Shown: positions 53,063 through 61,219 of the stretch, piece after piece
How the letters are laid out: every line of letters begins with the position of its first letter
Numbering within the stretch: the first letter of the stretch is position 1
Origin: Candidatus Baltobacteraceae bacterium
Lineage (GTDB): Bacteria; Vulcanimicrobiota; Vulcanimicrobiia; Vulcanimicrobiales; Vulcanimicrobiaceae
Assembly (NCBI GenBank): GCA_035502855.1
Contig: DATJTX010000024.1
Span: 124,001-188,000 of the forward strand
Reading direction: 5' to 3'
DNA: 64,000 nt
Notes under the pieces: generated by a model
Database searches by the model: none
What the model was told of the DNA's origin: nothing
Seen by the model: only the letters and a program-made list of their open reading frames with translations
Made by a program: the position numbers and the translations under genes

Positions 53063-53217
53063 GCACGAACGGCCTGCCGGAATCCCGGCTTGTGGCAAAA
53101 TCCTCAATCAGTCGGATTTGCCGGCGGCCTTCCACCCTTCGTGCGAGGTAGTCCAGACCGCAAGTCCCGGATTATCCACCGGTACTCAGTCAGGTATTCG
53201 GTTGAACGAGGAGGGAA
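53063..53217. other. Gap between flgF and the inverted-repeat element
   Basis: Part of a 339-nt gene-free stretch. Apart from the flgF ribosome binding site at its edge, I see no ORF, sigma-28 or sigma-54 promoter or clear terminator here. A short hairpin-forming run, CCGGAATCCCGG, lies near 53075. Confidence 0.5.
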
Positions 53218-53397
53218 TTTTAGGGCGGCGTGCCCTTGGGGTGCCTCTGACAGAAGGCTCGAAGTTTTGCGCCATTCGCAGGATGCGAACTTCCTTTGGG
53301 CGTGGCGCAAAACTCGCGCAGCAGGAGCGGCACAGGACGTGCCGCGAGGAGCGTCTTCGGGAAGAGGCGCCCCAAGGGCAGGCTGCGCTAAAATTGC
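53218..53397. repeat. 180-nt nested inverted-repeat element between fliE and flgF
   Basis: Outer arms of 33 nt (53218-53250 and 53365-53397) are inverted copies with four mismatches. Inside are a perfect 11-nt inverted pair GTTTTGCGCCA (53266-53276) and TGGCGCAAAAC (53305-53315), an innermost TTCGCA/TGCGAA hairpin (53277-53291) and a GGCAC/GTGCC hairpin (53331-53345). The right outer arm covers the fliE stop codon. It looks like a MITE-type element or a structured RNA in the flagellar transcript; no ORF is obvious in it. Confidence 0.85.
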
Positions 53398-53741
53398 ATC
53401 TGAGAGATTTCGGTATACGCTTGGAGTATTTTGTTGCGGACGGAGAGGGCCATCTGCATCGAGAGGCCCGCCTCTTCGACCGCTTTGACCGTCCCCTCGA
53501 GATCGTTGCTCTTGCCGGTCGCGAGGTCTTCCGACTTCTGCTGAGCGGTGAGCATCTGATCGTTGACGTGGGTGAGCATTCCGGCTAGCGTGTCTTTGAA
53601 CGAAACGCCGCCTGCGCCGGCGATGCTTCCGTCGTCCGGCAGCGGTTCGGACTGTGGCGCCGTTTGGGGGGCGATGTCCGGAACGAACGTCCCGGGGACG
53701 ACCTTGCTCATCGCATCGCCGTAGCCATTGATATCCATCAT
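53388..53741 (-). CDS. fliE: Flagellar hook-basal body complex protein FliE
   Basis: Joins the MS ring to the rod, 117 aa. The C-terminal region is diagnostic: SFKDTLAGMLTHVNDQMLTAQQKSEDLATGKSNDLEGTVKAVEEAGLSMQMALSVRNKILQAYTEISQMQF. The N-terminal 40 residues are low-complexity. It follows flgC by 18 nt in the flgB-flgC-fliE order. Its last codons lie within the right arm of the inverted-repeat element, so the element either inserted here or supplied the stop codon. Confidence 0.94.
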   Translation of the reverse strand: MMDINGYGDAMSKVVPGTFVPDIAPQTAPQSEPLPDDGSIAGAGGVSFKDTLAGMLTHVNDQMLTAQQKSEDLATGKSNDLEGTVKAVEEAGLSMQMALSVRNKILQAYTEISQMQF

Positions 53742-53759
53742 CGTGTTATTCCCGCGCGG

Positions 53760-54260
53760 TTAGCTCTTGAGCAGGGAGAGGTCGGCTGCACCCATGTTTT
53801 GCGAAGCGGTGATCGCCGCCACGTTGGCCTGGTAGGCACGTGAAGCCGCCATGAGATCGACCATCTCTTTGACGATCTCGACGTTCGGATAGTGCACGTA
53901 GCCGCGGGCGTCGGCTTCGGGATTCCCGGGATCGAAGACCAGCCGGTCCGGGCTCGGATCCGTGGTGATGCCCACGACCTGGACGCCCTCGACGCTGGCC
54001 GGCTGTGAAGAACTCGGATCGAAGGGATCGGGCGGGGCAAACGGATCGGCGGAGTCGTCCGAATCGGACGCGCCAACCTGGTCCGAGCCCGACGGCGAGG
54101 CCGGTTTCTGCGCGAAAATCACCAGCTGACGCTTGAACGCGCCGCCCTGCGGCGTGCGCGTGGTATTGGCGTTGGCGATATTGTTCGCGATGACGTCCAT
54201 CGCCAATCGCTCGGCCGAGAGGCCGGACGCGCTGATCTCGACTGCGTCGTAATAACCCAT
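53760..54260 (-). CDS. flgC: Flagellar proximal rod protein FlgC
   Basis: Rod subunit, 166 aa. Starts MGYYDAVEISASGLSAERLAMDVIANNIANANTTRTPQGGAFKRQLVIF and ends PNVEIVKEMVDLMAASRAYQANVAAITASQNMGAADLSLL. The central linker has an unusual Asp/Pro/Ser-rich run (DSDDSADPFAPPDPFDPSSS). Start ATG 54260; the long open frame upstream to 54674 is the wrong frame of flgB. Confidence 0.95.
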   Translation of the reverse strand: MGYYDAVEISASGLSAERLAMDVIANNIANANTTRTPQGGAFKRQLVIFAQKPASPSGSDQVGASDSDDSADPFAPPDPFDPSSSQPASVEGVQVVGITTDPSPDRLVFDPGNPEADARGYVHYPNVEIVKEMVDLMAASRAYQANVAAITASQNMGAADLSLLKS

Positions 54261-54261
54261 G

Positions 54262-54699
54262 CTACGTTGGTTGCTCCGTGATCGCTTCGCGAAGGAACTT
54301 ATACTGCTCTTGCAAGAGCTGCGACATCGTCTCTTGGTAGCTCGTGTTCTCGGAGAGCTGCGCCATCTGCTGATCGATGTCGACGTTCGATCCGTCGACC
54401 CGCATTTGCGTGGTGGTATCGACCTGCGGCTGCGGATCGTACGGAACCGGCGCGCTCGCGTCGCCGATTGCAAACTGGCGAGAGTCATCGGTTTCCATCG
54501 GCAGCTGGTCGGGGTCCGGCGGCGTTCCGAGGCTGGCTTGGAGCGCGCTCTGAAAATCCACGTACGAGCTGCGAAATTCCGGCGTGTTGACGTTGGCGAT
54601 GTTGTTCGCGATTTGGTCGTGCTCGAGCTTCGCGCCCTTGACCGCCTCGCCGAGCAGCGTGGTGGCCTCCCCAAGCGGAAGCATGCTGAAATCAGCCAT
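54262..54699 (-). CDS. flgB: Flagellar proximal rod protein FlgB
   Basis: Rod subunit, 145 aa. Seen: LLGEAVKGAKLEHDQIANNIANVNTPEFRSSYVDFQSALQASLG and the C-terminal NTSYQETMSQLLQEQYKFLREAI. First gene of the visible flagellar operon; the stop is 1 nt from the flgC start. A 20-nt gap separates it from the ABC transporter stop, so there is no room for a long promoter unless transcription comes through that gene. Confidence 0.94.
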   Translation of the reverse strand: MADFSMLPLGEATTLLGEAVKGAKLEHDQIANNIANVNTPEFRSSYVDFQSALQASLGTPPDPDQLPMETDDSRQFAIGDASAPVPYDPQPQVDTTTQMRVDGSNVDIDQQMAQLSENTSYQETMSQLLQEQYKFLREAITEQPT

Positions 54700-54719
54700 C
54701 CTAGACTCTATCGACCCAA

Positions 54720-56507
54720 TTACGCCGTGAATTGAGCGGCATGCAGACGTGCGTAGGCGCCGCCGCGGGCGATCAGCATGTCGTGCGAGCCGGCTTCCAG
54801 CACCCGTCCGCCTTCGATATAAAGGATCGTCGACGCGCGGCGGATCGTCGAGAGACGATGAGCGATGATCACGGTCGTCCGTCCGGGCAAGAGCCGATCG
54901 AGCGCCGCTTCGATCAGCGCTTCCGAATGGCGGTCGAGCGCGCTGGTCGCTTCGTCCAAGATGAGGATGCGCGGATCGCGTACGATCGCCCGCGCGATGG
55001 CGATGCGCTGGCGCTCACCACCGGAAAGGCGGACACCGCGCTCTCCGACCTCGGTTGCGTAGCCCTGCGGCAAGCTTTGCACGAATTCGTCCGCGTTGGC
55101 CTCGATCGCCGCGCGGCGCACGTCGTCGTCGTTTGCATCGGGCTTGCCGTAACGGATATTGTCGGCGATCGACGCGCGGAAGAGCTGGGGATCCTGCGGC
55201 ACGATCGCGATCTGCGAGCGCAGATCGGCCAGACGAACCGACGCGATGTCGACTCCGTCGACCAGCACGCGGCCCCGCTGCGGGCGGTAAAACCGCGGGA
55301 TCATGTTGATCAGCGTCGTTTTGCCCGCGCCCGACGGTCCCACCACCGCGACGATCTCGCCGGCTTCGATCGCGGCGGTGACGTCGGCGAGCGCCTGCGA
55401 TTCGTCCGTCCCGTACCAAAACCACACATGATCGAATTCGATTCGCCCGGCGACACGCGGCATCGGGGCCGCGGCAACGGCTTCCTCTTCCTGCGGCAGG
55501 TCGAGCAATTCGTACGCGCGGCTGGTCGAGACGAGCGCTTTGCTCAGATCGCCCACGAACGCGGCCATCCGATTCATCGGGTTGACGAGGTTGACGACGA
55601 GCAGCCAGTAGTTGAAGAGCAGGCCGCTGTTGAGGTGCCCGACCAGCACCTCGCGCACGGAGAGCCAAATGATCGCGATCACGCCGCACGAGAGAATCGA
55701 AGAGATCACGACCGGCTGCATGTACACGAACTGATTGAGCTTCATGAATGCGCCGAAGTAGTCTTCGGTGCGATGATGGAAGCGCTTGGATTCGAAGTCC
55801 TCGCGCGAAAATGCCTTGACGATTCGCTGGGCCTGCAACACTTCGGTCAACGTCGAGGACATATCGGCGATGCGCATCTGGGAGCGCTGCATGCTCGCCG
55901 AGATGAGTTTTTGGAAGCGCGAGACGGCGAGCGACATCAGCGGTGCGACCACGATCAGCACCAGGGTCAGCAGCCAATCGATCACGATCATCGCGATCAG
56001 CGAACTCGTGAACGTGAGCAGCGCGTTGATCAGCTGGGGGAGCGAAACGCTGACCGCGTCGCTCATCACCTGCAGGTCGCTGTTGAAACGAGCGAGCAGC
56101 TCGCCCGGCCGCCAGCGATCGAAGCTCTCGAGCGGCAGGCGTAGGAGCCGGTCGTAGAGTTCGCGGCGGAGCGTGGCGAGAAAGCGCTGCCCGCACCACG
56201 TGGTGATGTAGTTCGTCCCGTACGTCGCGAAGTTCGAAAGCACGAGTGAGACGTAGGTTGCCCCGAGCGCCAGATAGAGCGCAACGAGATCGGGTTTGAC
56301 GTGGCTCTGCGGCGAGGTTGCCGGTACGACGACCCGATTGATGATCACACCCAGCGCCCACGGCCCGACGAGGACGAGTAGGCTGTTGACCGCGCCGAGC
56401 CCGATCGCCAGCAGCAAACGGGGATAATAGGGACGCCCTTCGCGCGCCAGCCGCGCGACCGTGGAACCCTGCGTCGTGGAGGAGCCCGGCATCGTAGAAC
56501 CCAGCAT
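54720..56507 (-). CDS. MsbA-like ABC exporter (fused membrane and ATP-binding domains)
   Basis: A homodimeric type IV ABC exporter half-transporter, about 595 aa. Membrane domain with six helices (residues 25-310) then ATP-binding domain: VVGPSGAGKTTLINMIPRFY (Walker A), VPQDPQLFRASIADNIRYG (Q loop), LSGGERQRIAIARAIVRDPRILILDEATSALD (signature and Walker B) and IIAHRLSTI (H loop). It may flip lipids or export a drug or glycolipid. I chose ATG 56507; the frame is open to 56609, but that would begin at the divergent gene's start. Substrate cannot be told. Confidence 0.9.
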   Translation of the reverse strand: MLGSTMPGSSTTQGSTVARLAREGRPYYPRLLLAIGLGAVNSLLVLVGPWALGVIINRVVVPATSPQSHVKPDLVALYLALGATYVSLVLSNFATYGTNYITTWCGQRFLATLRRELYDRLLRLPLESFDRWRPGELLARFNSDLQVMSDAVSVSLPQLINALLTFTSSLIAMIVIDWLLTLVLIVVAPLMSLAVSRFQKLISASMQRSQMRIADMSSTLTEVLQAQRIVKAFSREDFESKRFHHRTEDYFGAFMKLNQFVYMQPVVISSILSCGVIAIIWLSVREVLVGHLNSGLLFNYWLLVVNLVNPMNRMAAFVGDLSKALVSTSRAYELLDLPQEEEAVAAAPMPRVAGRIEFDHVWFWYGTDESQALADVTAAIEAGEIVAVVGPSGAGKTTLINMIPRFYRPQRGRVLVDGVDIASVRLADLRSQIAIVPQDPQLFRASIADNIRYGKPDANDDDVRRAAIEANADEFVQSLPQGYATEVGERGVRLSGGERQRIAIARAIVRDPRILILDEATSALDRHSEALIEAALDRLLPGRTTVIIAHRLSTIRRASTILYIEGGRVLEAGSHDMLIARGGAYARLHAAQFTA

Positions 56508-56607
56508 ACTTGCCCCCGCGCTTTGCGGAGCGCCGCCGGTGAAACCTGCCCCTATACCCGGCAGTAGAGTTGAGTGTAGTGTAGGATTGGAGCGAGATAC
56601 GAGCATC

Positions 56608-57171
56608 ATGGACTGTTATTTTCACTCGAACGTCCCGTCGGTTGCGCCGTGCGTACACTGCGGCAAAGCCATTTGCGCGACGTGCCGCGACGACCAAGGC
56701 GGTTGTCCGAGTTGCCGTCTGGCGGAAAAAATCGACGCGACCACCGGCGAGCGCAAGCAACTTTGGGGCCAGGTTCCGCCGCGGCCCAACCCCGCGCCCC
56801 CGGCCGCCGCACCTCGCGCGCATGTCACGACGATCTCCGATGACCCGGTCGAGTCGCGTGCCCTGGTTGCGCTCGGCTACCCACTCTGGCCGCTGGCTCT
56901 GCTCGCTCTCCTCGATTCGAAGCGTTCGAAATACATCAAGCGCCAGGCGCTGCAGGCCCTTGGGTTCAACGTCGGATTCGCTGCATTCTGGGCGCTGCTC
57001 GAGCTGACCAGCATGATCCCGGTGCTGGGTTGGTCGTCGACGTTCGTGCTCGTAATGATGCTGCCGCTCTTCATCCTGGCCAGCGTCGTCTTCGGCATCA
57101 AAGCGTGGCACGGCGAACCCGTGCGCGTGCCGGTGATCAGTGACTGGCTCGACGAACGCATGCCCGCCTAG
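56608..57171 (+). CDS. B-box-type zinc-binding membrane protein with DUF4870-like helices
   Basis: A 187-aa protein. N-terminal zinc module CYFHSNVPSVAPCVHCGKAICATCRDDQGGCPSCR has the Cys/His spacing of bacterial B-box-like fingers. A Pro-rich linker follows, then about three hydrophobic helices with SKYIKRQALQALGFNVGFAAF, like DUF4870 proteins. Similar fusions are common in uncharacterised membrane proteins; the function is unknown. It is divergent from the ABC exporter, whose start is about 100 nt away. Its stop is at the base of the hairpin shared with phrB. Confidence 0.75.
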   Translation: MDCYFHSNVPSVAPCVHCGKAICATCRDDQGGCPSCRLAEKIDATTGERKQLWGQVPPRPNPAPPAAAPRAHVTTISDDPVESRALVALGYPLWPLALLALLDSKRSKYIKRQALQALGFNVGFAAFWALLELTSMIPVLGWSSTFVLVMMLPLFILASVVFGIKAWHGEPVRVPVISDWLDERMPA

Positions 57172-57220
57172 AAAGTCTGATTTAGCCCTGCTCTTCGTCA
57201 GAACAAAATCAGAGCTTTCT
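57170..57220. terminator. Long imperfect hairpin between convergent genes
   Basis: Arms AGAAAGTCTGATTT (57170-57183) and AAATCAGAGCTTTCT (57206-57220) pair with a single bulge and a 22-nt loop. The left arm begins at the TAG stop of the zinc-binding protein; the right arm covers the phrB stop at 57209. The left side, CTAGAAAGTCTGA, resembles the CTAGGGAAGCTCTGA of the palindrome at 17604. Confidence 0.65.
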
Positions 57221-58639
57221 CGTTAAATAATCTTTGTATCTCTCCAGGAACGCGCGTGCTTCGCGCTCGTGATCGACGACCGGACGCGGATAACTATCGC
57301 GCGCGAACAGTTCGAGCGATAATTGCCGGTCGTCGGCGAAGCGCCCGTTCCAGGCACCCGGCGGTAGTTGTGCGAGCTCCGCAACCCACGTTTTGACATA
57401 AGCGCCGCTCGGATCGTAGCGGCGCCTCTGCTTTTCGGGATTGTAGATGCGCGGATACTGTGCCATGTCGGCGCCGACACCCGCGATCCATTGCCAATTT
57501 CCGCTGGAGAGTACGGGATCGTCTTCGATGAGCCAGCGCTCCCACTCGTCGCGGCCGACTCGCCAGTCGACGCCGAGATCGAAGCAAAGAAACGACGCCG
57601 CAACCGCACGGACGCGCGGATGCATCCACCCCGTCTCGTGCAACTGGCGTACTCCGGCATCGACCAGCGGATAGCCGGTTTTTCCTCCGCGCCAGCGATC
57701 GAGCGCGGGATGCGAACGCGCGAATGGAAAGCCGCGCATCTTTGTTTGCAACGCGTCGTCGTCGATCGGGCCGTAGAACGATCCGAGTTGGAGAAAGAAA
57801 TCGCGCATCGCGAGCGAGCGCGAGAACAGACGGAGGGAAACGCGCTCTTCGCTCAAGAGGAACGGGTCTTCCATGCGCGCGAGCGTCGCTCGTACGACGG
57901 TGCGCGCGGAAATCGTCCCGAACGAGAGATGGGCAGCCAGGTGCGAGGTTCCCTCGTTACTGGGCACGTTTACGGCGAACGCGTATTGGGTCGCCGGCCC
58001 GGTGAGAAACCGCTCGAGAACGGCACGCGCGCGCGTGGACCCGGATTCGATCGCGCGCTCGATGGCCCCGAACTCGTGCGAGAGCGGCAGTTGCTCGCTT
58101 TGCAGCTCGCACCGTGCGAAGCGGACGAGCAGCGGCACGTCGTAGGACGCGGGCCGTAACGTGCGCCACACGTCGAAGTATGGCGCGAAGGCCCGATATC
58201 CGTCACCGCCGCTCGGCCGTGCCGCGGCCGTCTCCTCCGGAGGAATGGCCGGCGCGTCGTGAACCAGCACCGCACGCAGCCCGGCCTCTTCGAGTTCCGA
58301 CTGCACGCGCGCGTCGCCGGCGACACCGCTTCCGTCGTAGCTGGCGCTCCACGCCACGCCGGCGGCCCCGCAGGCGCGCGCGACGTTCTTCAGCACCGCG
58401 CCCGCCGCACCGCGGCGGACCAAGAGCCGTGTACCGCGCTCGCGCAGGGCTGTGTCGAGCGCCGCCACCGCGGCACAAAAAAATGCCGCGCGCCGCGGCG
58501 AGCGGGCGAGGCGTGCCTCGATCGCGCGGTCGAGGACGAGGACGGGTATTACGTCGCCGTGTGCGGCGGCCCGTGCCAAACCTGCGTGATCGTCGATGCG
58601 CAAGTCGCGGGTGAAACGAAAGATGAACGGCGCCGCCAT
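57209..58639 (-). CDS. phrB: Deoxyribodipyrimidine photolyase (class I, cryptochrome/photolyase family)
   Basis: Repairs UV-induced cyclobutane pyrimidine dimers using light and FAD. The 476-aa protein has the N-terminal antenna domain (FIFRFTRDLRIDDHAGLARAAAHGDVIPVLVLD) and C-terminal FAD domain (GGKTGYPLVDAGVRQLHETGWMHPRVRAVAASFLCFDLGVDWRVG; LSSGNWQWIAGVGADMAQYPRIYNPEKQ). ATG 58639 was preferred to the TTG at 58648. The gene follows the cytochrome by 12 nt. Cryptochrome function cannot be excluded. Confidence 0.94.
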   Translation of the reverse strand: MAAPFIFRFTRDLRIDDHAGLARAAAHGDVIPVLVLDRAIEARLARSPRRAAFFCAAVAALDTALRERGTRLLVRRGAAGAVLKNVARACGAAGVAWSASYDGSGVAGDARVQSELEEAGLRAVLVHDAPAIPPEETAAARPSGGDGYRAFAPYFDVWRTLRPASYDVPLLVRFARCELQSEQLPLSHEFGAIERAIESGSTRARAVLERFLTGPATQYAFAVNVPSNEGTSHLAAHLSFGTISARTVVRATLARMEDPFLLSEERVSLRLFSRSLAMRDFFLQLGSFYGPIDDDALQTKMRGFPFARSHPALDRWRGGKTGYPLVDAGVRQLHETGWMHPRVRAVAASFLCFDLGVDWRVGRDEWERWLIEDDPVLSSGNWQWIAGVGADMAQYPRIYNPEKQRRRYDPSGAYVKTWVAELAQLPPGAWNGRFADDRQLSLELFARDSYPRPVVDHEREARAFLERYKDYLTRKL

Positions 58640-58651
58640 CGTCTCCAAATC

Positions 58652-58984
58652 CTAAAGGGTCTTAACGTAGGCGGCAATATCTTCGACGTCTTGCTCGGTA
58701 AGCGTACCCGGATAGAGTTTGGGCATCGGCGGGTCGGGTGCTTCGATCGCCCGCTCGATCTGCGCGAGGCTGCTGCGACGCCCCTGGTTCACCAGTGAGG
58801 GCCCGATGCGCGCGCCTTCCGGCGAGGAACCATGGCAAGGCAGGCAATTTTTCGTAAAAAGCTCGGCTCCGCGGCTGCGATCCGTTTGCCCGCCAGCATC
58901 ATGCCGATGCGAACAACCTACGTTCGAAAATCCCATAAGAATTATGACGATGGCGGCGAATATCGGTCGTTGGCGGGTTTGCAT
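58652..58984 (-). CDS. Small c-type cytochrome, putative lipoprotein
   Basis: A 110-aa class I cytochrome c: hydrophobic N terminus with NVGCSH (possible lipid-modified Cys about residue 24), one haem-binding CLPCH motif (residues 47-51) and a distal Met in the PPMPKLYPGTL segment, then QDVEDIAAYVKTL typical of cytochrome c6/cbb3-type domains. It should carry single electrons in the periplasm. It is immediately upstream of phrB, with no clear functional link. Confidence 0.88.
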   Translation of the reverse strand: MQTRQRPIFAAIVIILMGFSNVGCSHRHDAGGQTDRSRGAELFTKNCLPCHGSSPEGARIGPSLVNQGRRSSLAQIERAIEAPDPPMPKLYPGTLTEQDVEDIAAYVKTL

Positions 58985-59046
58985 TGCTGGGCGGGCGTTT
59001 TCGTCTGAGAGGGCCCGTTCTCCCCACAGCGGAATCGAAAGGCGAC

Positions 59047-59538
59047 GTGGCCCGACGGATCTTCTTGCGGTTCGCGCAAACGAGCGATATCGAACGCCTT
59101 ACAAAAGAGGGCGTGCTTACCGGTGCGCCCTCGCGGAATGAATCGTGGACCGCGCGCATGACGATGTGTCTGGGGGAACAAAAAGCCGGCCGGCGCGTGA
59201 TCTTGGTCGCGGAGGATCAAACCGGATTACTCGGGATGGTTCAACTCGTCTTCAAGTTGCCGATCGGATACGACGATCCCGAGGCCGCCAACGGCATGGA
59301 CGTCGCAATGATGGAGAGTCTGCGCCTGCGGCCCAACGCTCCGCCGGAAGTCGGAACCGAACTCGTCGGCGAGGTTCAGCGCCTGGCGATGAAGCGCAAG
59401 GTCAAAACCTTGACCTTCTTGATCTCGATGAACAATTCGCGCGGCATCACGCAGGCCAAGAGCTGGGGATTCGAAGAGTTCCGGATCATGCCCGAAGCGG
59501 AGAAGATGCTCGCCTTCTTCCGCAAATCGATCGACTAG
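59047..59538 (+). CDS. GNAT-like N-acetyltransferase domain protein
   Basis: A 163-aa protein. The C-terminal part, VGTELVGEVQRLAMKRKVKTLTFLISMNNSRGITQAKSWGFEEFRIMPE, has the pattern of GNAT helix 3 to helix 4 (an Asn-Ser followed by a Gly-Phe), and LLGMVQLVF fits the central beta strand, but the acetyl-CoA loop R/Q-x-x-G-x-G/A is not obvious. I chose GTG 59047, with AAAGG just upstream, over TTG 58984. Substrate unknown. Its TAG stop opens the third CTAG palindrome. Confidence 0.6.
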   Translation: MARRIFLRFAQTSDIERLTKEGVLTGAPSRNESWTARMTMCLGEQKAGRRVILVAEDQTGLLGMVQLVFKLPIGYDDPEAANGMDVAMMESLRLRPNAPPEVGTELVGEVQRLAMKRKVKTLTFLISMNNSRGITQAKSWGFEEFRIMPEAEKMLAFFRKSID

Positions 59539-59557
59539 GGAAGCAGAGCTTCCCTAG
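59535..59557. terminator. CTAG-bounded palindrome at convergent stops, copy 3
   Basis: A 23-nt palindrome CTAGGGAAGCAGAGCTTCCCTAG with 10-nt arms CTAGGGAAGC and GCTTCCCTAG and a 3-nt loop. The left TAG is the stop of the GNAT-like gene; the minus-strand anti-sigma gene ends with TAA immediately after the right end (59558-59560). Shorter loop than the two 28-nt copies but the same arms. Confidence 0.78.
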
Positions 59558-60568
59558 TTACCGCGGTGTGGCTGCGGGCAGCGGGCTCGGCTCAATGTCC
59601 GACGCACGGAAGGTGAACGCGTCGCGATAGATGCCGACCGTCGCCTTTCCGTTTAGCGTGCGCGGACTGTAGCGCGCCGCCATCGCCGCCTTGCACACGG
59701 CCACGTCGAGCACGAGAAAACCCGAAGACTTCGTGATCGTGCACTTCGTCGGTGCGCCGCGCTCGTCGACCATCACTTCGAACGCCGTCGTTCCTTGCGC
59801 GTCCTCTTCGATCGCCAGCCGTGTGGGGTGCGGAACGATCGCCGCGTCGCCGCCGAGCGGCACCACGTCGCGCACCACCGTCATCGGTGCCACCGCGATC
59901 GACTCGGCTCGTCCGCTGAGCACCGGTTCCGGCTTGACTTGCGCTGCCGAGACATGCTGCGACGGCATCGCTTCGCCGCGCCGCCAGATCGGCACGTTCG
60001 ACGCGGGCGCCGTCATTTGGGGCACCGCCGCATCGGCAACTTCGGTCGTTTGCGTGGTCGTGGTCTGCGTGAGCGCGTTGCCGCGACGCGTGACGACGTT
60101 GTGGACGACGACGATAGCACGCCGGCGTGGCGCGACTTTCGCGACCCGCGGCGGGGTAGCCGCCGCGGCAGGAGCCGGCTTCTCCAGCGCAACGTGAACG
60201 ACCGGCGCACGCGCCACGGTCGCCGGTTTGGTTACGCGGGCAACCGTCTTGGGATTGGTCGCGATGAGCGCGCGCGCGCCGAACGCGACGACGAGCGCCG
60301 CGGCAAGCACCGCCGCTGCGCCCCAGAAACCTCGCAACGTCCGGGAACGCCGGCTCGCGCGCCGCGCAAGCGGTTCCCACGTCTCGCTCTCGCGCGCCTG
60401 CGCGACGATCGCCATGACGCGCTCGATTTCGCGTTCGCCGCCGAGCGTGCGCAAACACGCCGGGCACGATGCGATGTGCCCGCGATATTCGTCGCGCTCT
60501 TGCGCGCCGGCCTCACCGAGCGCGATCGCTCCGGCGAGAATCTCTGCGCGCGTACATTGGTTGTTCAC
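59558..60568 (-). CDS. Membrane anti-sigma factor with zinc finger and TonB-like C terminus
   Basis: A 336-aa single-pass protein. The cytoplasmic N terminus has a zf-HC2-type finger (EYRGHIASCPACLRTLG) that should hold the adjacent sigma factor; a transmembrane helix lies at about residues 80-105 (GFWGAAAVLAAALVVAFGARALI). A Pro/Ala/Thr-rich periplasmic stretch follows, then a TonB C-terminal-like domain (TTAFEVMVDERGAPTKCTITKSSGFLVLDVAVCKAAMAARYSPRTLNG). Start GTG 60568 overlaps the sigma stop (GTGA). The odd C-terminal module may sense envelope state. Confidence 0.85.
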   Translation of the reverse strand: MNNQCTRAEILAGAIALGEAGAQERDEYRGHIASCPACLRTLGGEREIERVMAIVAQARESETWEPLARRASRRSRTLRGFWGAAAVLAAALVVAFGARALIATNPKTVARVTKPATVARAPVVHVALEKPAPAAAATPPRVAKVAPRRRAIVVVHNVVTRRGNALTQTTTTQTTEVADAAVPQMTAPASNVPIWRRGEAMPSQHVSAAQVKPEPVLSGRAESIAVAPMTVVRDVVPLGGDAAIVPHPTRLAIEEDAQGTTAFEVMVDERGAPTKCTITKSSGFLVLDVAVCKAAMAARYSPRTLNGKATVGIYRDAFTFRASDIEPSPLPAATPR

Positions 60569-61086
60569 GATTGCTCCGTCATCACCGACCGTAAGATCTT
60601 CATTGCTCGGCAGACGCGCTGGCGAACCGCGTCCGGCGAGGTCCCGAGAATCGTTGCGGCCTCGCTCGAGGAGTACCCGGCATAGCTGGTCAGCAAGACC
60701 GCAGCCGCCTGTTCGGGCGGCAGCTTCGCGATCGCCGCTTGCAGATCGACCGACGCTGCGCTGCGCTCGTCGATCCGCCAAGAGCGATCGTCGCTCTCGC
60801 GGTCGAGCGGAAGCATGCGAATGATCTTCTTGCGACGCAGGTGCGAGATCGCGCCGTTGGTCGCGGTCTTGTACAGCCACCCCGCGGTCAGCGGACGCTC
60901 GGGGTCGCGTTGCAGCGTCCGATAGGCGGCGAGGAACACGTCCTGTGTCAGATCGAGGGCAAGCTCACTATCGCCGACCATGCGCCGAAGGTAGCGCGCC
61001 AGCTTCGTCTGATATTCGCGCACGAGCGCTTCGATCCGAAGCTGTACGCCGGCCGCCGATTGCGTGGTGAGGCAGACCTCCTCCAT
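60565..61086 (-). CDS. ECF-family RNA polymerase sigma factor
   Basis: A 173-aa sigma-70 family factor with only regions 2 and 4. Region 2: LVREYQTKLARYLRRMVGDSELALDLTQDVFLAAYRTLQRD (core binding and -10 recognition). Region 4: LPPEQAAAVLLTSYAGYSSSEAATILGTSPDAVRQRVCRAMKILR (helix-turn-helix for -35). I chose ATG 61086, downstream of AAAGGGGG, over ATG 61110. It is translationally coupled to its anti-sigma gene. RseP in this genome is a candidate protease for the anti-sigma factor, but that link is inference. Confidence 0.93.
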   Translation of the reverse strand: MEEVCLTTQSAAGVQLRIEALVREYQTKLARYLRRMVGDSELALDLTQDVFLAAYRTLQRDPERPLTAGWLYKTATNGAISHLRRKKIIRMLPLDRESDDRSWRIDERSAASVDLQAAIAKLPPEQAAAVLLTSYAGYSSSEAATILGTSPDAVRQRVCRAMKILRSVMTEQS

Positions 61087-61219
61087 GCTGTTGGGTCCCC
61101 CTTTGCCCATTAACGCCAGTCTACCAGGCCCTGTGACGAGATTTCGTCCAGATCGAGGAAGCGAGCCCCGAAGTTTGCTCTAGCAAATGAGGGACTCGCT
61201 GACGACGAGCTGGGCAAAA

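Noticed and set aside
52269-53588. Plus-strand open frames across flgF and the inverted-repeat element
   Set aside because: Antisense to flgF and fliE, Arg-rich, with no recognisable domains or ribosome binding site.
55015-57111. 698-aa minus-strand open frame across the ABC exporter and zinc-finger gene
   Set aside because: Arg-rich composition typical of a GC-rich shadow frame, opposite or alternative to two genes with recognisable domains.
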